Of a stretch of DNA of 64,000 nt, positions 1 through 8,265 are shown one piece after another. The notes under the pieces are model-generated. The model searched no databases and had not been told where the DNA came from. It was given only the letters and a program-made list of their open reading frames with translations. The position numbers and the translations under genes were made by a program. How positions within the stretch are numbered: position 1 is the stretch's first letter; each line of letters opens with the position of its first letter. The stretch lies in NCBI RefSeq assembly GCF_020176715.1, contig NZ_JAIVMF010000008.1:1-64000 (forward strand). The letters are read 5' to 3'. The DNA comes from Stappia stellulata. GTDB lineage: Bacteria > Pseudomonadota > Alphaproteobacteria > Rhizobiales > Stappiaceae.

Positions 1-120
1 ACTATAGACGGTAAGGCGGGCACCTTGGTGCGGGTTGTTCATCCTTCGGGATCCTCGGCTGGAGTTTGGCGATTGCAGCCTAACCCCGAACCGGGTGAAC
101 AACCTCCTGAGACTTCACAG
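1..120. ncRNA. Candidate structured RNA, identity not assigned
   Basis: No reading frame is convincing here, but the stretch folds into a long rod. Bases 34-44 pair with 93-103 (11 pairs, one G-U), 46-50 pair with 85-89, and 57-61 pair with 76-80, leaving small bulges and a 14-base loop. A small hairpin sits at 20-31. A long bulged rod is compatible with one arm of a 6S-type RNA, but no family-defining motif was recognised and the 5' side is cut by the window edge. The strand is undetermined. It could also be part of a leader or terminator of the gene to the left. Confidence 0.35.
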
Positions 121-259
121 CTAGGCGCGCGAAAACCGCCACCGGTCGCGATGTTTGTCTTCGCGCAGAAAACAGGGTAGGGCTTTGGCGCCGGCGGGCG
201 AACGGCAACCGCCGGGCGGCGCGCCGGCGCTATGATCGTTCTTGAGTGGGCCGCCTGAC

Positions 260-1147
260 ATGTCCCTGCGCTTGCGCATCGCCTTTTCCAGCATTCTTGT
301 CGGGCTGCTCGTTCTGGGCCTGAAGCTCGTCGCCTACTGGTGGACCGGCTCGGTCGCGCTCTATTCCGATGCGCTGGAATCGGTGGTCAATGTCGCCTCG
401 GCGATTGCCGCCTTTCTCGCCGTGTGGTTCGCCGCCAAGCCGGCCGACAGCAATCATCCCTACGGTCATCACAAGGTCGAGTATTTCGCCGCCGTGCTGG
501 TCGGCGTGATGATCGTGCTCGCGGCGCTGTCGATCATTCGGGCGGCCTGGATGGCCTATGTCGATCCGCAGCCGGTGGAGTTTTCGGTCCAGGGCCTCGC
601 CGTCAACGGTCTCGCCTCGGTGCTCAACGGGGTCTGGGCTTTTGTCCTGATCCGCGTCGGGCGCCAGCACCGCTCGCTGGCGTTGGTGGCCGACGGCAAG
701 CATCTGGTCACTGATGTGGTGTCTTCGCTCGGCGTCCTCGTCGGCGTCCTGCTGGTGTTTGCAACCGGCGTCCAGGCGCTTGATTCCGTGCTTGCCGGAC
801 TGGTCGCGATCAACATCCTGTGGTCGGGCTGGGGATTGGTGAAGGAATCCATTGGCGGGCTGATGGACGAGGCGGTCTCCCCGGCGCTTCAGGACAAGAT
901 CCGCGAGGCGATCTCCGAGGCCGGGGCCGGCGCGCTGGAGGCGCATGACCTCAGGACCCGCTCCGCCGGCCATGTGATCTTCATCGATTTCCATCTGGTG
1001 GTGCCGGGCGACATGACCGTCGACCGGGCGCATGAGATCTGCGACCGGGTCGAGGAAGGCATCGCCAGGGGCGTTCCGGGCGCGCGCACGACGATCCATG
1101 TCGAGCCGGAGCACAAGGCCAAGCACACCGGCATCGTCGTCCTCTAG
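260..1147 (+). CDS. Cation diffusion facilitator (CDF) family transporter
   Basis: 295-aa inner-membrane protein expected to export divalent metal ions in exchange for protons. Several hydrophobic helices fill roughly residues 5-200 and are followed by a cytosolic CDF C-terminal domain ending in an IHVEPE segment. The likely intramembrane metal site is D37/E40 in helix 2 (SDALES) and H148/D152 in helix 5 (KHLVTD). The second helix-2 ligand sits at +3, not +4 as in YiiP, so metal preference cannot be read directly. ATG 260 is preferred over an in-frame TTG at 242, since GAGTGGG lies about 10 bases upstream. It converges on the kinase gene, with a CGCA-TTC-TGCG hairpin and T6 run at 1151-1169 between them. 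Confidence 0.9.
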   Translation: MSLRLRIAFSSILVGLLVLGLKLVAYWWTGSVALYSDALESVVNVASAIAAFLAVWFAAKPADSNHPYGHHKVEYFAAVLVGVMIVLAALSIIRAAWMAYVDPQPVEFSVQGLAVNGLASVLNGVWAFVLIRVGRQHRSLALVADGKHLVTDVVSSLGVLVGVLLVFATGVQALDSVLAGLVAINILWSGWGLVKESIGGLMDEAVSPALQDKIREAISEAGAGALEAHDLRTRSAGHVIFIDFHLVVPGDMTVDRAHEICDRVEEGIARGVPGARTTIHVEPEHKAKHTGIVVL

Positions 1148-1150
1148 CCT

Positions 1151-1169
1151 CGCATTCTGCGGGTTTTTT
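1151..1169 (+). terminator. Short hairpin plus T6 after the CDF gene
   Basis: CGCA (1151-1154) pairs with TGCG (1158-1161) around a TTC loop and is followed by GG and six T. The stem is short, so this is a weak candidate intrinsic terminator in the 35-base gap between convergent genes. Confidence 0.35.
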
Positions 1170-1182
1170 CGCCTTCCTGACG

Positions 1183-2355
1183 TCAGTCGCCGGTGGATCC
1201 GGCCTTGCGGCAATCCGTCATCGCCCGGTCGAGGGCGGCGAAGAGAACCGCCGGCGAGACGGGCTTGTCGAGGATCGCGTGAAAGCCGGCGTCTTCCAGC
1301 TTGCGGTGGTTGGGAATGATCGCGGCGGTGATGCCGATCACCGGCAGGGCGGCCGCCTCTCCGGGCAGCGCCCGGATCGCCGCCAGCGTTTCCAGACCGC
1401 TCATGTCCGGCATGTTGATGTCGAGCAGAACCGCATTCACCGCCTCTTTGCCAAGGCGGGCGAGCGCGTCCCGGCCGCCGTCGGCCAGAACCGCGTCCAC
1501 ACCGAAGGCGCCGAGCATCGCCTCGATCATCCGCCGGTTGGTTTCATTGTCGTCGACGACCAGAACCCTGCGGCGCGGCAGCACGCGGATGTTCGCGCCG
1601 CCCGCAACGGCTCGTGCCGGGTCCGGCGCGGGTGCGACCAGGGGCAGTCGCACGGTGAAGGTCGTTCCCATCGCCGAGCTCTCGACCAGGGCAAGCCGCC
1701 CGCCGATGGAGGCGGCAAGCCGTGCGGCGCTCCAAAGTCCGAGACCGCTTCCCGAGGCCGACGCGCTTGCCCGTTCGCCGCGTTTGCGCGGACGAAACAG
1801 GTCATTTCGCTCGGCTTCCGGAATGCCGATCCCGGTGTCCGCGACGTCGACCTCCAGCGACGGACGGGCGCCGCCATGGGTCGCGCGGGCGGTCACCGTG
1901 ATGCGTCCCTCGCCGGTGTATTTCAGCGCATTGTCGAGAAGAACCGACAGGATCCGGCGCAGCGAGAGCGGGTCGGCGATGCCATAGCCCTCGAGATCGG
2001 CCGCGATCTCGCAGTCGAGCCGCAGGCCGCGGGTCCTTGCATCGGCGGCAAAGAGGTCGGTGACGGCGGAAATCGCGTCCGCGGCGGTCTCCGGCGTGTT
2101 TGCCCGCGGCGACGGCAGACCGTCCGGGTCCAGCAGGTCCTGGGTCATCGCCAGAAGCGCGTCGATCGCCATTTCCAGGGTGCGGATCGCGGAGGCCTGG
2201 CGCTGGGTCGTCGGGTCGAGATCGATCAGTTCCACGGCCGTGCGCATGGCGGAGAGCGGCGTGCGCAGGTCGTGCAGCAGTCCGGCCAGATCCGCGGTGA
2301 GCTCCGCGCGCTCCTGCGGGTCCGGGTCATGCGGCGGTGTCGGTGTATCGCTCAT
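1183..2355 (-). CDS. Soluble hybrid histidine kinase (HisKA-HATPase-REC)
   Basis: 390-aa cytosolic signalling protein with no membrane segment and no recognisable sensor domain. The HisKA H-box HDLRTPL places the phospho-accepting His at H28, almost at the N-terminus. The HATPase_c domain shows the N-box (LLDNALKYT), G1 (DTGIGIP) and G2 (GSGLGL). A C-terminal receiver (about 255-380) has the acidic pair VVDDNE, phospho-acceptor D312 in LLDINMPDMSG, and the conserved KP (DKPVSP). The frame is open to 2562, but ATG 2355 follows an AAAAGG ribosome site and begins exactly where family similarity starts. The input signal and output partner are unknown; no cognate regulator gene is adjacent. Confidence 0.88.
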   Translation of the reverse strand: MSDTPTPPHDPDPQERAELTADLAGLLHDLRTPLSAMRTAVELIDLDPTTQRQASAIRTLEMAIDALLAMTQDLLDPDGLPSPRANTPETAADAISAVTDLFAADARTRGLRLDCEIAADLEGYGIADPLSLRRILSVLLDNALKYTGEGRITVTARATHGGARPSLEVDVADTGIGIPEAERNDLFRPRKRGERASASASGSGLGLWSAARLAASIGGRLALVESSAMGTTFTVRLPLVAPAPDPARAVAGGANIRVLPRRRVLVVDDNETNRRMIEAMLGAFGVDAVLADGGRDALARLGKEAVNAVLLDINMPDMSGLETLAAIRALPGEAAALPVIGITAAIIPNHRKLEDAGFHAILDKPVSPAVLFAALDRAMTDCRKAGSTGD

Positions 2356-2509
2356 CGGTGGCCTTTTCGCCGGCTGTGCCGTGCCGGGCGGGTGCCCGCA
2401 CTTTGACAGTCCGGCCGCGCAAATCAAGGGGCGGGTTTCGCGCCGGATGCGGGGCGGCGGCGCCACTCGCGCGCTTGTGATTGCGCGGGCGCCATGCGAA
2501 AGAGCGATT

Positions 2510-3463
2510 ATGGCAGACCAGATCCTCACCATCGTTCTTCCGGTGTTCGCGCTCATCGGCATCGGCTATGCCGCAGCCCGCATCGGTCTGCTCGATGCGC
2601 GCATTGGCGATGCGCTCGGCCAGTTCGTCTTCGTGATCGCCATTCCCGTCCTGATCTTTCGCACGCTCGCCACCAGCTCGCTCGACGGCGTGTCGCCCTG
2701 GGGGTTCTGGATCGCCTATTTCACCGGCGTCGCGATCACTTGGGCCCTCGGCACGCTCGTCGTGCGTCGCGGCTTCGGGCGGGACGCGCGCGCCGGTGTG
2801 ATCGGCGGCATCAGCGCCGGTTTCGCTAATACTGTGCTGGTCGGCATTCCGCTGATCACCTCGATCTACGGCGAGGCGGGCCTCGTGCCCCTGTTCGTGC
2901 TGATCTCGATCCATCTGCCGGTGATGACGGTCGTCTGTTCCGTGGTGATGGAACGCGCGGCCGTGGTCGACGGCACGCAGGAAGCCAAGCCGCTTTCCGG
3001 CGTTCTTGCAGGCGTCGCGCGCAATCTGGTGACCAACCCGATCGTCATCGGCATTCTGGCCGGCGGCCTGTGGCGCATCACCGGGCTTCCGGTCAGCGGG
3101 GTCTTCGCCGATGTGCTCGGCCGGATCGCCGGAGCCGCCATTCCCGTCGCGCTGTTTTCGCTCGGCATGAGCATGGTCGCCTACGGCATTCGCGGCAATA
3201 TCGGTCCCGGACTGGTGCTCAGCCTGCTCAAGGTCGCCGTCATGCCGGCTATCGTCTATGTGATGGCCGCCCATGTGGTGCAGCTGCCGCCGCTCTGGGT
3301 GGCGGTGGCAACGCTGACGGCCGCCTGCCCGACCGGCATCAACGCGTTCCTCTTCGCCACCCATTACGGCACCGGTCACGCCATGTCGGCAAATTCGATC
3401 ACGCTGACCACGGCCGCCGCCGTGGTCACCACGGGTGCCTGGATGGTGTTTCTCGGCGGCTAG
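2510..3463 (+). CDS. AEC family (auxin efflux carrier-like) transporter
   Basis: 317-aa protein with about ten hydrophobic helices along its length, of the AEC/malonate-transporter type (MdcF/MleP relatives), expected to move small organic anions or related metabolites across the inner membrane. The start MADQILTIVLPVFALIGIGY is typical of the family, as is the C-terminal half with NPIVIGILAG and a broken helix with the TACPTGINAFLFA segment. ATG 2510 is divergent from the kinase start at 2355, leaving about 150 bases for both promoters. The substrate cannot be inferred from neighbours. Confidence 0.88.
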   Translation: MADQILTIVLPVFALIGIGYAAARIGLLDARIGDALGQFVFVIAIPVLIFRTLATSSLDGVSPWGFWIAYFTGVAITWALGTLVVRRGFGRDARAGVIGGISAGFANTVLVGIPLITSIYGEAGLVPLFVLISIHLPVMTVVCSVVMERAAVVDGTQEAKPLSGVLAGVARNLVTNPIVIGILAGGLWRITGLPVSGVFADVLGRIAGAAIPVALFSLGMSMVAYGIRGNIGPGLVLSLLKVAVMPAIVYVMAAHVVQLPPLWVAVATLTAACPTGINAFLFATHYGTGHAMSANSITLTTAAAVVTTGAWMVFLGG

Positions 3464-3475
3464 GAACGCGGATCC

Positions 3476-4369
3476 CTAAGCGTCGAGGCCGATGCTGCGA
3501 CGAATGCCGGCGGGGCTCTCGCCCGCCGTTCTCAGCGCCGAAAGCGCCGTGTCGCCCTTCGACTTGGAGAGCTTGCGGCCCGTCTCGTCCAGAACCAGCC
3601 GGTGGTGGTGGTAGTGCGGCTGCGGCAGGCCGAGCAGCTCCTGCAGCAACCGGTGAACCGCAGTCGCCTCGAACAGATCGCGCCCGCGCACCACATGGGT
3701 CACCCCCTGCAGCGCATCGTCCACCACGACGGAGAGATGATAGCTCGTCGGCGTGTCCTTGCGGGCCAGCACCACGTCACCCCAAAGGGCCGGATCGGCG
3801 ACGCGCGTTGCTGCGTCGTTTTCCGCACCGGCCTGCGGTGCGGGCATCTCCTGCCAGGTGAGCGGTGCGGAAAGCCGGGCGACGGCCTTTTTCATGTCGA
3901 GCCTCAGCGCATAAGGCGCATCGCCGGCCTTGCGGGCGGCGATCTCCTGCGGCGTCAGCACGGCCCGGTCGCCCGGAAAAAGCGGCGTGCCGTCGGGATC
4001 GCGCGGCCAGGGCAGGCCGTCCCGCTTCTCGGCCCGGTCGACCGCATCGCGGATCTCGCGCCGCGTCAGATAGCCACGGTAGACGAGACCATCGCCTTCC
4101 AGCGTTTCAAGCGCCTTGCGATAGTCGGAGAAATGCGCCGACTGGCGGCGAACCGGGGTTTCCCACGACAGTCCCAGCCAGGCGAGATCCTCGTGGATCG
4201 CCGCCTCCAGTTCGGCTGTGCAGCGGGTGGTGTCGATGTCCTCGATGCGCAGCAGGAAACGGCCGTCGCAGGCGCGCGCGGCGTCGAAATTGATCAGCGC
4301 CGAGAGCGCATGTCCCAGATGCAGGCGGCCGTTCGGCGAGGGCGCGAAGCGATAGACGGGGCGGGTCAT
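3476..4369 (-). CDS. gluQ: Glutamyl-Q tRNA(Asp) synthetase
   Basis: 297-aa truncated class I GluRS paralogue that activates glutamate and attaches it to queuosine at position 34 of tRNA-Asp. It has the signature APSPNGRLHLGHA (HIGH motif at residues 17-20) and KLSKS at 266-270, and lacks the anticodon-binding domain of true GluRS, as expected. Unusually, the zinc-binding cysteines of the family are missing: where relatives have YPCFC after GLV, this protein has YRGYL, and the second Cys-bearing segment reads LFPGDRA. The only Cys residues are elsewhere (ARACDG, TTRCTA). The start at 4369 begins the conserved MTRPVYRFAPSP segment. It converges with the AEC gene. Confidence 0.93.
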   Translation of the reverse strand: MTRPVYRFAPSPNGRLHLGHALSALINFDAARACDGRFLLRIEDIDTTRCTAELEAAIHEDLAWLGLSWETPVRRQSAHFSDYRKALETLEGDGLVYRGYLTRREIRDAVDRAEKRDGLPWPRDPDGTPLFPGDRAVLTPQEIAARKAGDAPYALRLDMKKAVARLSAPLTWQEMPAPQAGAENDAATRVADPALWGDVVLARKDTPTSYHLSVVVDDALQGVTHVVRGRDLFEATAVHRLLQELLGLPQPHYHHHRLVLDETGRKLSKSKGDTALSALRTAGESPAGIRRSIGLDA

Positions 4370-4473
4370 GGATCGTCCATCCCAAGAAACGGCCGGGCCG
4401 TCAACGCATCTTGCGCCGCCGCGCCGGACGGGGTTTCCTGCGCGCCGGGCTGACTCTGCCGAAGGAACGTGGG

Positions 4474-5115
4474 ATGCGGCGCATAGACACACAGGCGGAT
4501 CTCGCCGCAGGCCTCGCGAAGCTTCTGGAGATCGCGCCGGAGCTTCGGCACGTGGCCGAGCGCGCCGGTCCCCTGCCTTTGAGGCGCAGTTCGCCGGACC
4601 TGAAGGGGCTGGCACGGATCGTCACCGCGCAGCAGGTGTCGCTGGCAAGTGCTGCGGCGATTTTTTCCAGGCTCGAGGCGCTGCTCGATCCGTTCGACCC
4701 GGACACGCTGTCGCGCACGCAAGATGCGGAGCTTGCGGCGGCGGGCCTGTCGCGGCCGAAGATCGCGACCCTGCGTGCGGTCGAGGGCGCGCTCGGCGAC
4801 GGGCTGGATCTCGCCGCGCTCGGCGATCTGCCGGGCGAGGACGCGCAGGCGCGGCTTGAAGCGATCAAGGGAATCGGCCCGTGGAGCGCGGAGGTCTTCC
4901 TGCTCTTTTGTCTCGGCCATCCGGATGTTTTCCCCGCCGGCGACCTGGCGCTGCGCGAGGCGGTGCGTCACGCGTTTTCGCTCGAGGCACGGCCCGACCA
5001 GCGCGAAACCATGCGACGGGCGGAGGCCTGGCGTCCGGTTCGCGGCATCGCCGCGCGGCTCTTCTGGGGCTATTATCGAAGCGTCACCGGACGCGGAGCC
5101 GGGCTGCCGGCGTGA
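4474..5115 (+). CDS. DNA-3-methyladenine glycosylase II (AlkA/HhH-GPD family)
   Basis: 213-aa base-excision repair glycosylase removing alkylated purines from DNA. The helix-hairpin-helix is seen in IKGIGPWSAEVFLLF, followed by the Gly/Pro-Asp loop (FPAGDLALREA) carrying the catalytic Asp. It is shorter than E. coli AlkA (282 aa) because the N-terminal domain is absent, matching the compact bacterial form. ATG 4474 is chosen over an in-frame upstream start at 4411 because AAGGA lies 7 bases before it. It is divergent from gluQ, with about 100 bases between the starts. Confidence 0.9.
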   Translation: MRRIDTQADLAAGLAKLLEIAPELRHVAERAGPLPLRRSSPDLKGLARIVTAQQVSLASAAAIFSRLEALLDPFDPDTLSRTQDAELAAAGLSRPKIATLRAVEGALGDGLDLAALGDLPGEDAQARLEAIKGIGPWSAEVFLLFCLGHPDVFPAGDLALREAVRHAFSLEARPDQRETMRRAEAWRPVRGIAARLFWGYYRSVTGRGAGLPA

Positions 5116-5150
5116 CGCGCAAATTCGCATCGACTGGACGCAATAAACGC

Positions 5151-5177
5151 AATTTCAGCGTCAATTTTGCTGAAATT
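5151..5177. terminator. 9-bp hairpin between alkA-like gene and tRNA-Gly
   Basis: AATTTCAGC (5151-5159) is perfectly complementary to GCTGAAATT (5169-5177) around a 9-base loop. It lies between the convergent glycosylase and tRNA-Gly genes and could end either transcript. There is no long T-run. Confidence 0.4.
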
Positions 5178-5210
5178 CGTCTCAAGACTTGATGATTTTG
5201 AGAGAGAGTT

Positions 5211-5285
5211 TGGAGCGGGCGATGAGATTCGAACTCACGACCCCAACCTTGGCAAGGTTGTGCTCTACCCCTGAGCTACGCCCGC
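5211..5285 (-). tRNA. tRNA-Gly(GCC)
   Basis: Read on the minus strand this is a complete cloverleaf. The 7-bp acceptor stem is GCGGGCG/CGCCCGC, the D-arm is GCTCAGGGGTAGAGC, the anticodon arm AACCTTGCCAAGGTT carries GCC, the T-arm contains GTTCGAATC, and the discriminator plus encoded CCA (TCCA) ends at 5211. It is the major glycine tRNA for GGC/GGT codons. Confidence 0.97.
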
Positions 5286-5572
5286 ATCCATGTGGCCACC
5301 GGATCGCGCCGGGGCCTGAGGTGGGCTGTATATGAACCAACAAAGCGGGGATTGCAACAGCCTTTTTTGCTTCTTGTCGCGCAACGTCCGACCTGTGGAT
5401 TGATGGTGGATTTCTCGACGCGGGCGGTGCCGGAAACGGGAATCGAGGGCCTCGGGTTTCGAACCGCTTGTGTCGGCGGGGGCGGCTCGGTTACAGCAGG
5501 CCTTGCGCCCTGCGGCACCGGTCCGCGCGGGCGGACATCGTCACGAGCGAACCGTCACCACTGCGAGGTCCC

Positions 5573-6100
5573 ATGCCGGCGACGCGATCCGATCTTTTCG
5601 CCTTTCTCGACAGCCTCGGCATCGAGACCACGACGCAGGACCACCGGGCCGTCTTCACCGTTGCCGAGTCGGAAGGCATTCACGACGCGATCCCGGGCGG
5701 GCACACCAAGAACCTGTTTTTGAAGGACAAAAAGGGAAACCTCTTCCTGGTTGTCGCGCTGCATGATGCGGAGATCGACCTGAAGTCGATCCATCAGAAA
5801 ATCGGCGCGCAGGGTCGGGTGTCCTTCGGCAAGGCCGATCTCCTGATGGAGGTTTTCGGCGTCGAACCCGGGTCGGTGACGCCTTTCGCGCTGATCAACG
5901 ACCGCGCGGCGCGGCGCGTCACGCCGGTGCTCGACGCGGCGATGATGGCGGTGGATCCGCTCAACTATCATCCGCTGCAGAATACGGCGACGACGACGAT
6001 CTCGGCCGACGACCTGAAACGGTTCGTGGAGGCCTGCGGCCACGAGCTGCGGGTGCTGCCGGTCAGCGCGCAGTCGATGGACGCGGCGGGCGACGTTTGA
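5573..6100 (+). CDS. YbaK/ProX-type aminoacyl-tRNA editing protein (ProXp-ala-like)
   Basis: 175-aa free-standing trans-editing domain homologous to the INS domain of ProRS. In alphaproteobacteria such proteins usually hydrolyse Ala-tRNA(Pro). Conserved features are the KNLFLKD segment with the family's invariant Lys, the central VALHDAEIDLKSIHQKIG region, and GVEPGSVTPF before the substrate pocket. The length fits the prolyl-tRNA editing family. ATG 5573 follows GCGAGG. The roughly 290 bases upstream, back to tRNA-Gly, contain no other supported gene. Confidence 0.88.
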   Translation: MPATRSDLFAFLDSLGIETTTQDHRAVFTVAESEGIHDAIPGGHTKNLFLKDKKGNLFLVVALHDAEIDLKSIHQKIGAQGRVSFGKADLLMEVFGVEPGSVTPFALINDRAARRVTPVLDAAMMAVDPLNYHPLQNTATTTISADDLKRFVEACGHELRVLPVSAQSMDAAGDV

Positions 6101-6193
6101 ATTTTCGCCGCGAGGCGACCATGTTAGGCACAACGACGAGCGACACAGGGCGCGCGCCGATGAGGCGCAGGCGCGGGATTGGGGATACGAACC

Positions 6194-7234
6194 ATGAGCA
6201 ATGACGGGTTTTCGGTCGGCGGCAGTTTCGGCGGCAGCTTTGGCGGCGGACCGGCGCAGGGTGCGGGTCAGCCCGCAGCCCCGGCGGCGCCCTCGGCTCC
6301 GGCGGGCCCCTCCGGCCTCGTCGGCGATCTTGCCCGGCCGGCCCCGGCCGGCGGCGCGGCGAGCGGCGAGGTGATCATCGACGTCACGACGCAGACCTTC
6401 ATGTCCGACGTGATCGAGGCGTCGCGCGACCGTCCGGTTCTGGTCGACTTCTGGGCGCCGTGGTGCGGGCCGTGCAAGCAGCTGACGCCGATCCTGGAAA
6501 AGGCGGTCGAGAGCGCGCGCGGCGCCGTGGTGCTGGCGAAGATGAACATCGACGAGAACCCGGAAGTCGCGAGCCAGCTCGGGATCCAGTCGATCCCGGC
6601 GGTGATCGCCTTCAAGAACGGCCAGCCGCTCGACGGGTTCATGGGCGTGCAGCCGGAAAGCCAGATCAAGGCCTTCATCGAGCGTGTCGCCGGTCCGATC
6701 GGGCCGAGCCCGGCGGAGCAGGTGCTGGCCGAGGCCGACACGGCGCATGAGGCCGGCGACTTCGCCCGCGCGGCGGAACTCTATGCCGGCGTGCTGTCGA
6801 TGGAAGCCGACAACGCCAAGGCCTTCGGCGGTCTGGCGCAGTGCATGGTCGCCACGGGCGACGTCGCGCGCGCTAGGGAAGTGCTTGCGGCCGCGCCCGA
6901 AGGCATTGCCGGCGACCCGGCGATCGCGGCGGCGAAAGCGGCCATCGACCTTGCCGAACAGGCCGGCTCGCTCGGCGATCTCGCCGAGCTGGAAGCGCGC
7001 ATCGAGGCCGATCCGGGCGACCATCAGGCCCGCTTCGATCTCGCCGTGGCGCTGGGCTCGGGACCCGACAAGGAAAAGGCGGTCGATCACCTGATCGAGA
7101 TCGTGCGCCGCGACCGCGAGTGGAACGAGGACGGAGCGCGACTGCAGCTTCTCCAGTTCTTCGAGGCCTGGGGACACAAGGATCCGGCGACCGGCTACGG
7201 GCGCCGCCGCCTGTCGTCCGTTTTGTTCCGCTGA
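6194..7234 (+). CDS. cnoX: Thioredoxin-fold/TPR co-chaperone CnoX (YbbN)
   Basis: 346-aa cytosolic protein: a Gly/Ala/Pro-rich N-terminal tail of about 55 residues, a thioredoxin domain with FWAPWCGPCKQ, then C-terminal TPR-like helices (about 180-340). CnoX holds substrates threatened by oxidation and passes them to GroEL or DnaK. E. coli CnoX has lost the CxxC pair, whereas alphaproteobacterial forms such as that of Caulobacter keep it; the full CGPC here implies active thiol-disulfide exchange. ATG 6194 is the first Met of MSNDGFSVGG; an upstream ATG at 6179 adds only five residues. Confidence 0.92.
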   Translation: MSNDGFSVGGSFGGSFGGGPAQGAGQPAAPAAPSAPAGPSGLVGDLARPAPAGGAASGEVIIDVTTQTFMSDVIEASRDRPVLVDFWAPWCGPCKQLTPILEKAVESARGAVVLAKMNIDENPEVASQLGIQSIPAVIAFKNGQPLDGFMGVQPESQIKAFIERVAGPIGPSPAEQVLAEADTAHEAGDFARAAELYAGVLSMEADNAKAFGGLAQCMVATGDVARAREVLAAAPEGIAGDPAIAAAKAAIDLAEQAGSLGDLAELEARIEADPGDHQARFDLAVALGSGPDKEKAVDHLIEIVRRDREWNEDGARLQLLQFFEAWGHKDPATGYGRRRLSSVLFR

Positions 7235-7333
7235 TCGTAAGACCCTCGAGAGCGGCGCGGCCGCCGGGACGGGTGGTCCTCGTCCCGGTTGCTGCCCATA
7301 TAGGGGATACCGCCGCAAACGAGAGTGATGTGC

Positions 7334-8011
7334 ATGCTTGCAGGCAACGCAACCTATTCCGGGCCTGAGAATCTGCCTCAGACCGTTCCGCTGTTTCCGC
7401 TGACCGGCGCCGTGCTGCTTCCCAAGGCACAGATGCCGCTCAATATTTTCGAACCGCGCTATCTCGCGATGATCGATGCCGCGCTGCGCGGCGACCGGCT
7501 GATCGGCATGATCCAGCCGGATTTCTCCGTTCCCGGCGTCGACCGGGCGGAAAAGCCGCCGCTGGTCGGCGTCGGCTGCCTCGGGCGGATCGTCGCCTAT
7601 CAGGAAACCGGCGACGGGCGCTGTCTGGTCACGCTGACCGGCGTCACGCGGTTCACGCTGTCGGAAGAGCTTGAAACCGTCACCCCCTATCGCATCGGGC
7701 GCATTTCGGTCGAGGATTTCGCCGTCGATTTCGAAACCGGCGAGGGCGAGGACGACGTCGACCGGGCCGGACTGGTGTCGGCGCTTCGAAGCTATCTCGA
7801 GGCCAATGATCTGGAGGCCGACTGGGACAGCATCGACCGGGCCTCCACCGAGGTTCTGGTCAACGCCCTGTCGATGATGAGCCCCTATGGCCCGGCGGAA
7901 AAGCAGGCGCTGCTGGAGGCGCCCGATCTTCGGACGCGCGCCGACACGCTGGTGGCGCTGACGGAAGTGGACCTCGCCAAGAAGCAGGACGACGGCGTCA
8001 CGCTGCAGTAA
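7334..8011 (+). CDS. LON peptidase N-terminal domain protein
   Basis: 225-aa protein made of the Lon substrate-binding (LAN/LON) domain alone, without ATPase or protease parts. The hallmark [26 protein letters not shown] lies near the N-terminus (residues about 15-40 of this start), followed by the conserved GVGCLGRI and LTGVTRF strands. Such stand-alone proteins sit next to the thioredoxin/YbbN gene in many alphaproteobacteria; a protein-quality role is inferred, not shown. In-frame starts GTG 7325, ATG 7328 and ATG 7334 compete. 7334 is preferred because AGAG at 7322-7325 is then correctly spaced. Confidence 0.88.
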   Translation: MLAGNATYSGPENLPQTVPLFPLTGAVLLPKAQMPLNIFEPRYLAMIDAALRGDRLIGMIQPDFSVPGVDRAEKPPLVGVGCLGRIVAYQETGDGRCLVTLTGVTRFTLSEELETVTPYRIGRISVEDFAVDFETGEGEDDVDRAGLVSALRSYLEANDLEADWDSIDRASTEVLVNALSMMSPYGPAEKQALLEAPDLRTRADTLVALTEVDLAKKQDDGVTLQ

Positions 8012-8055
8012 GCTGGCGCGGTGCCTTTGGTGTCATCCGTGGAGACTTTGAGATT

Positions 8056-8265
8056 ATGGCGACCGAGACCGTTCATGCCCTGGACCGCAAGCTCCTGGAG
8101 CTTCTGGTCTGTCCGCTGACCAAGACGACCCTGGAATATGACGCGGCCAACCAGGAACTGATCTCGCGCGCCGCCAAGCTCGCCTATCCGATCCGCGACG
8201 GCATCCCGATCATGCTGCCCGACGAGGCCCGCCCCATCGACGACGCGCCGGCGTCGCAGGACTGA
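8056..8265 (+). CDS. Trm112-like (UPF0434) protein
   Basis: 69-aa small protein of the Trm112p family, with [17 protein letters not shown] and the C-terminal [16 protein letters not shown] block. Eukaryotic Trm112 is the activating subunit of several RNA/protein methyltransferases; the bacterial role is undefined. Only one of the zinc cysteines (VCPL) is visible and the second CxxC position is not Cys, as in other bacterial members. It follows the LON-domain gene by 44 bases in the same direction, a conserved pairing. Confidence 0.9.
   Translation: MATETVHALDRKLLELLVCPLTKTTLEYDAANQELISRAAKLAYPIRDGIPIMLPDEARPIDDAPASQD

Noticed and set aside
2327-3379. Long minus-strand open frame antisense to the AEC transporter
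   Set aside because: Its translation is His/Asp/Arg-rich with no domain, typical of antisense frames in GC-rich DNA; the plus-strand frame encodes a clear membrane transporter.
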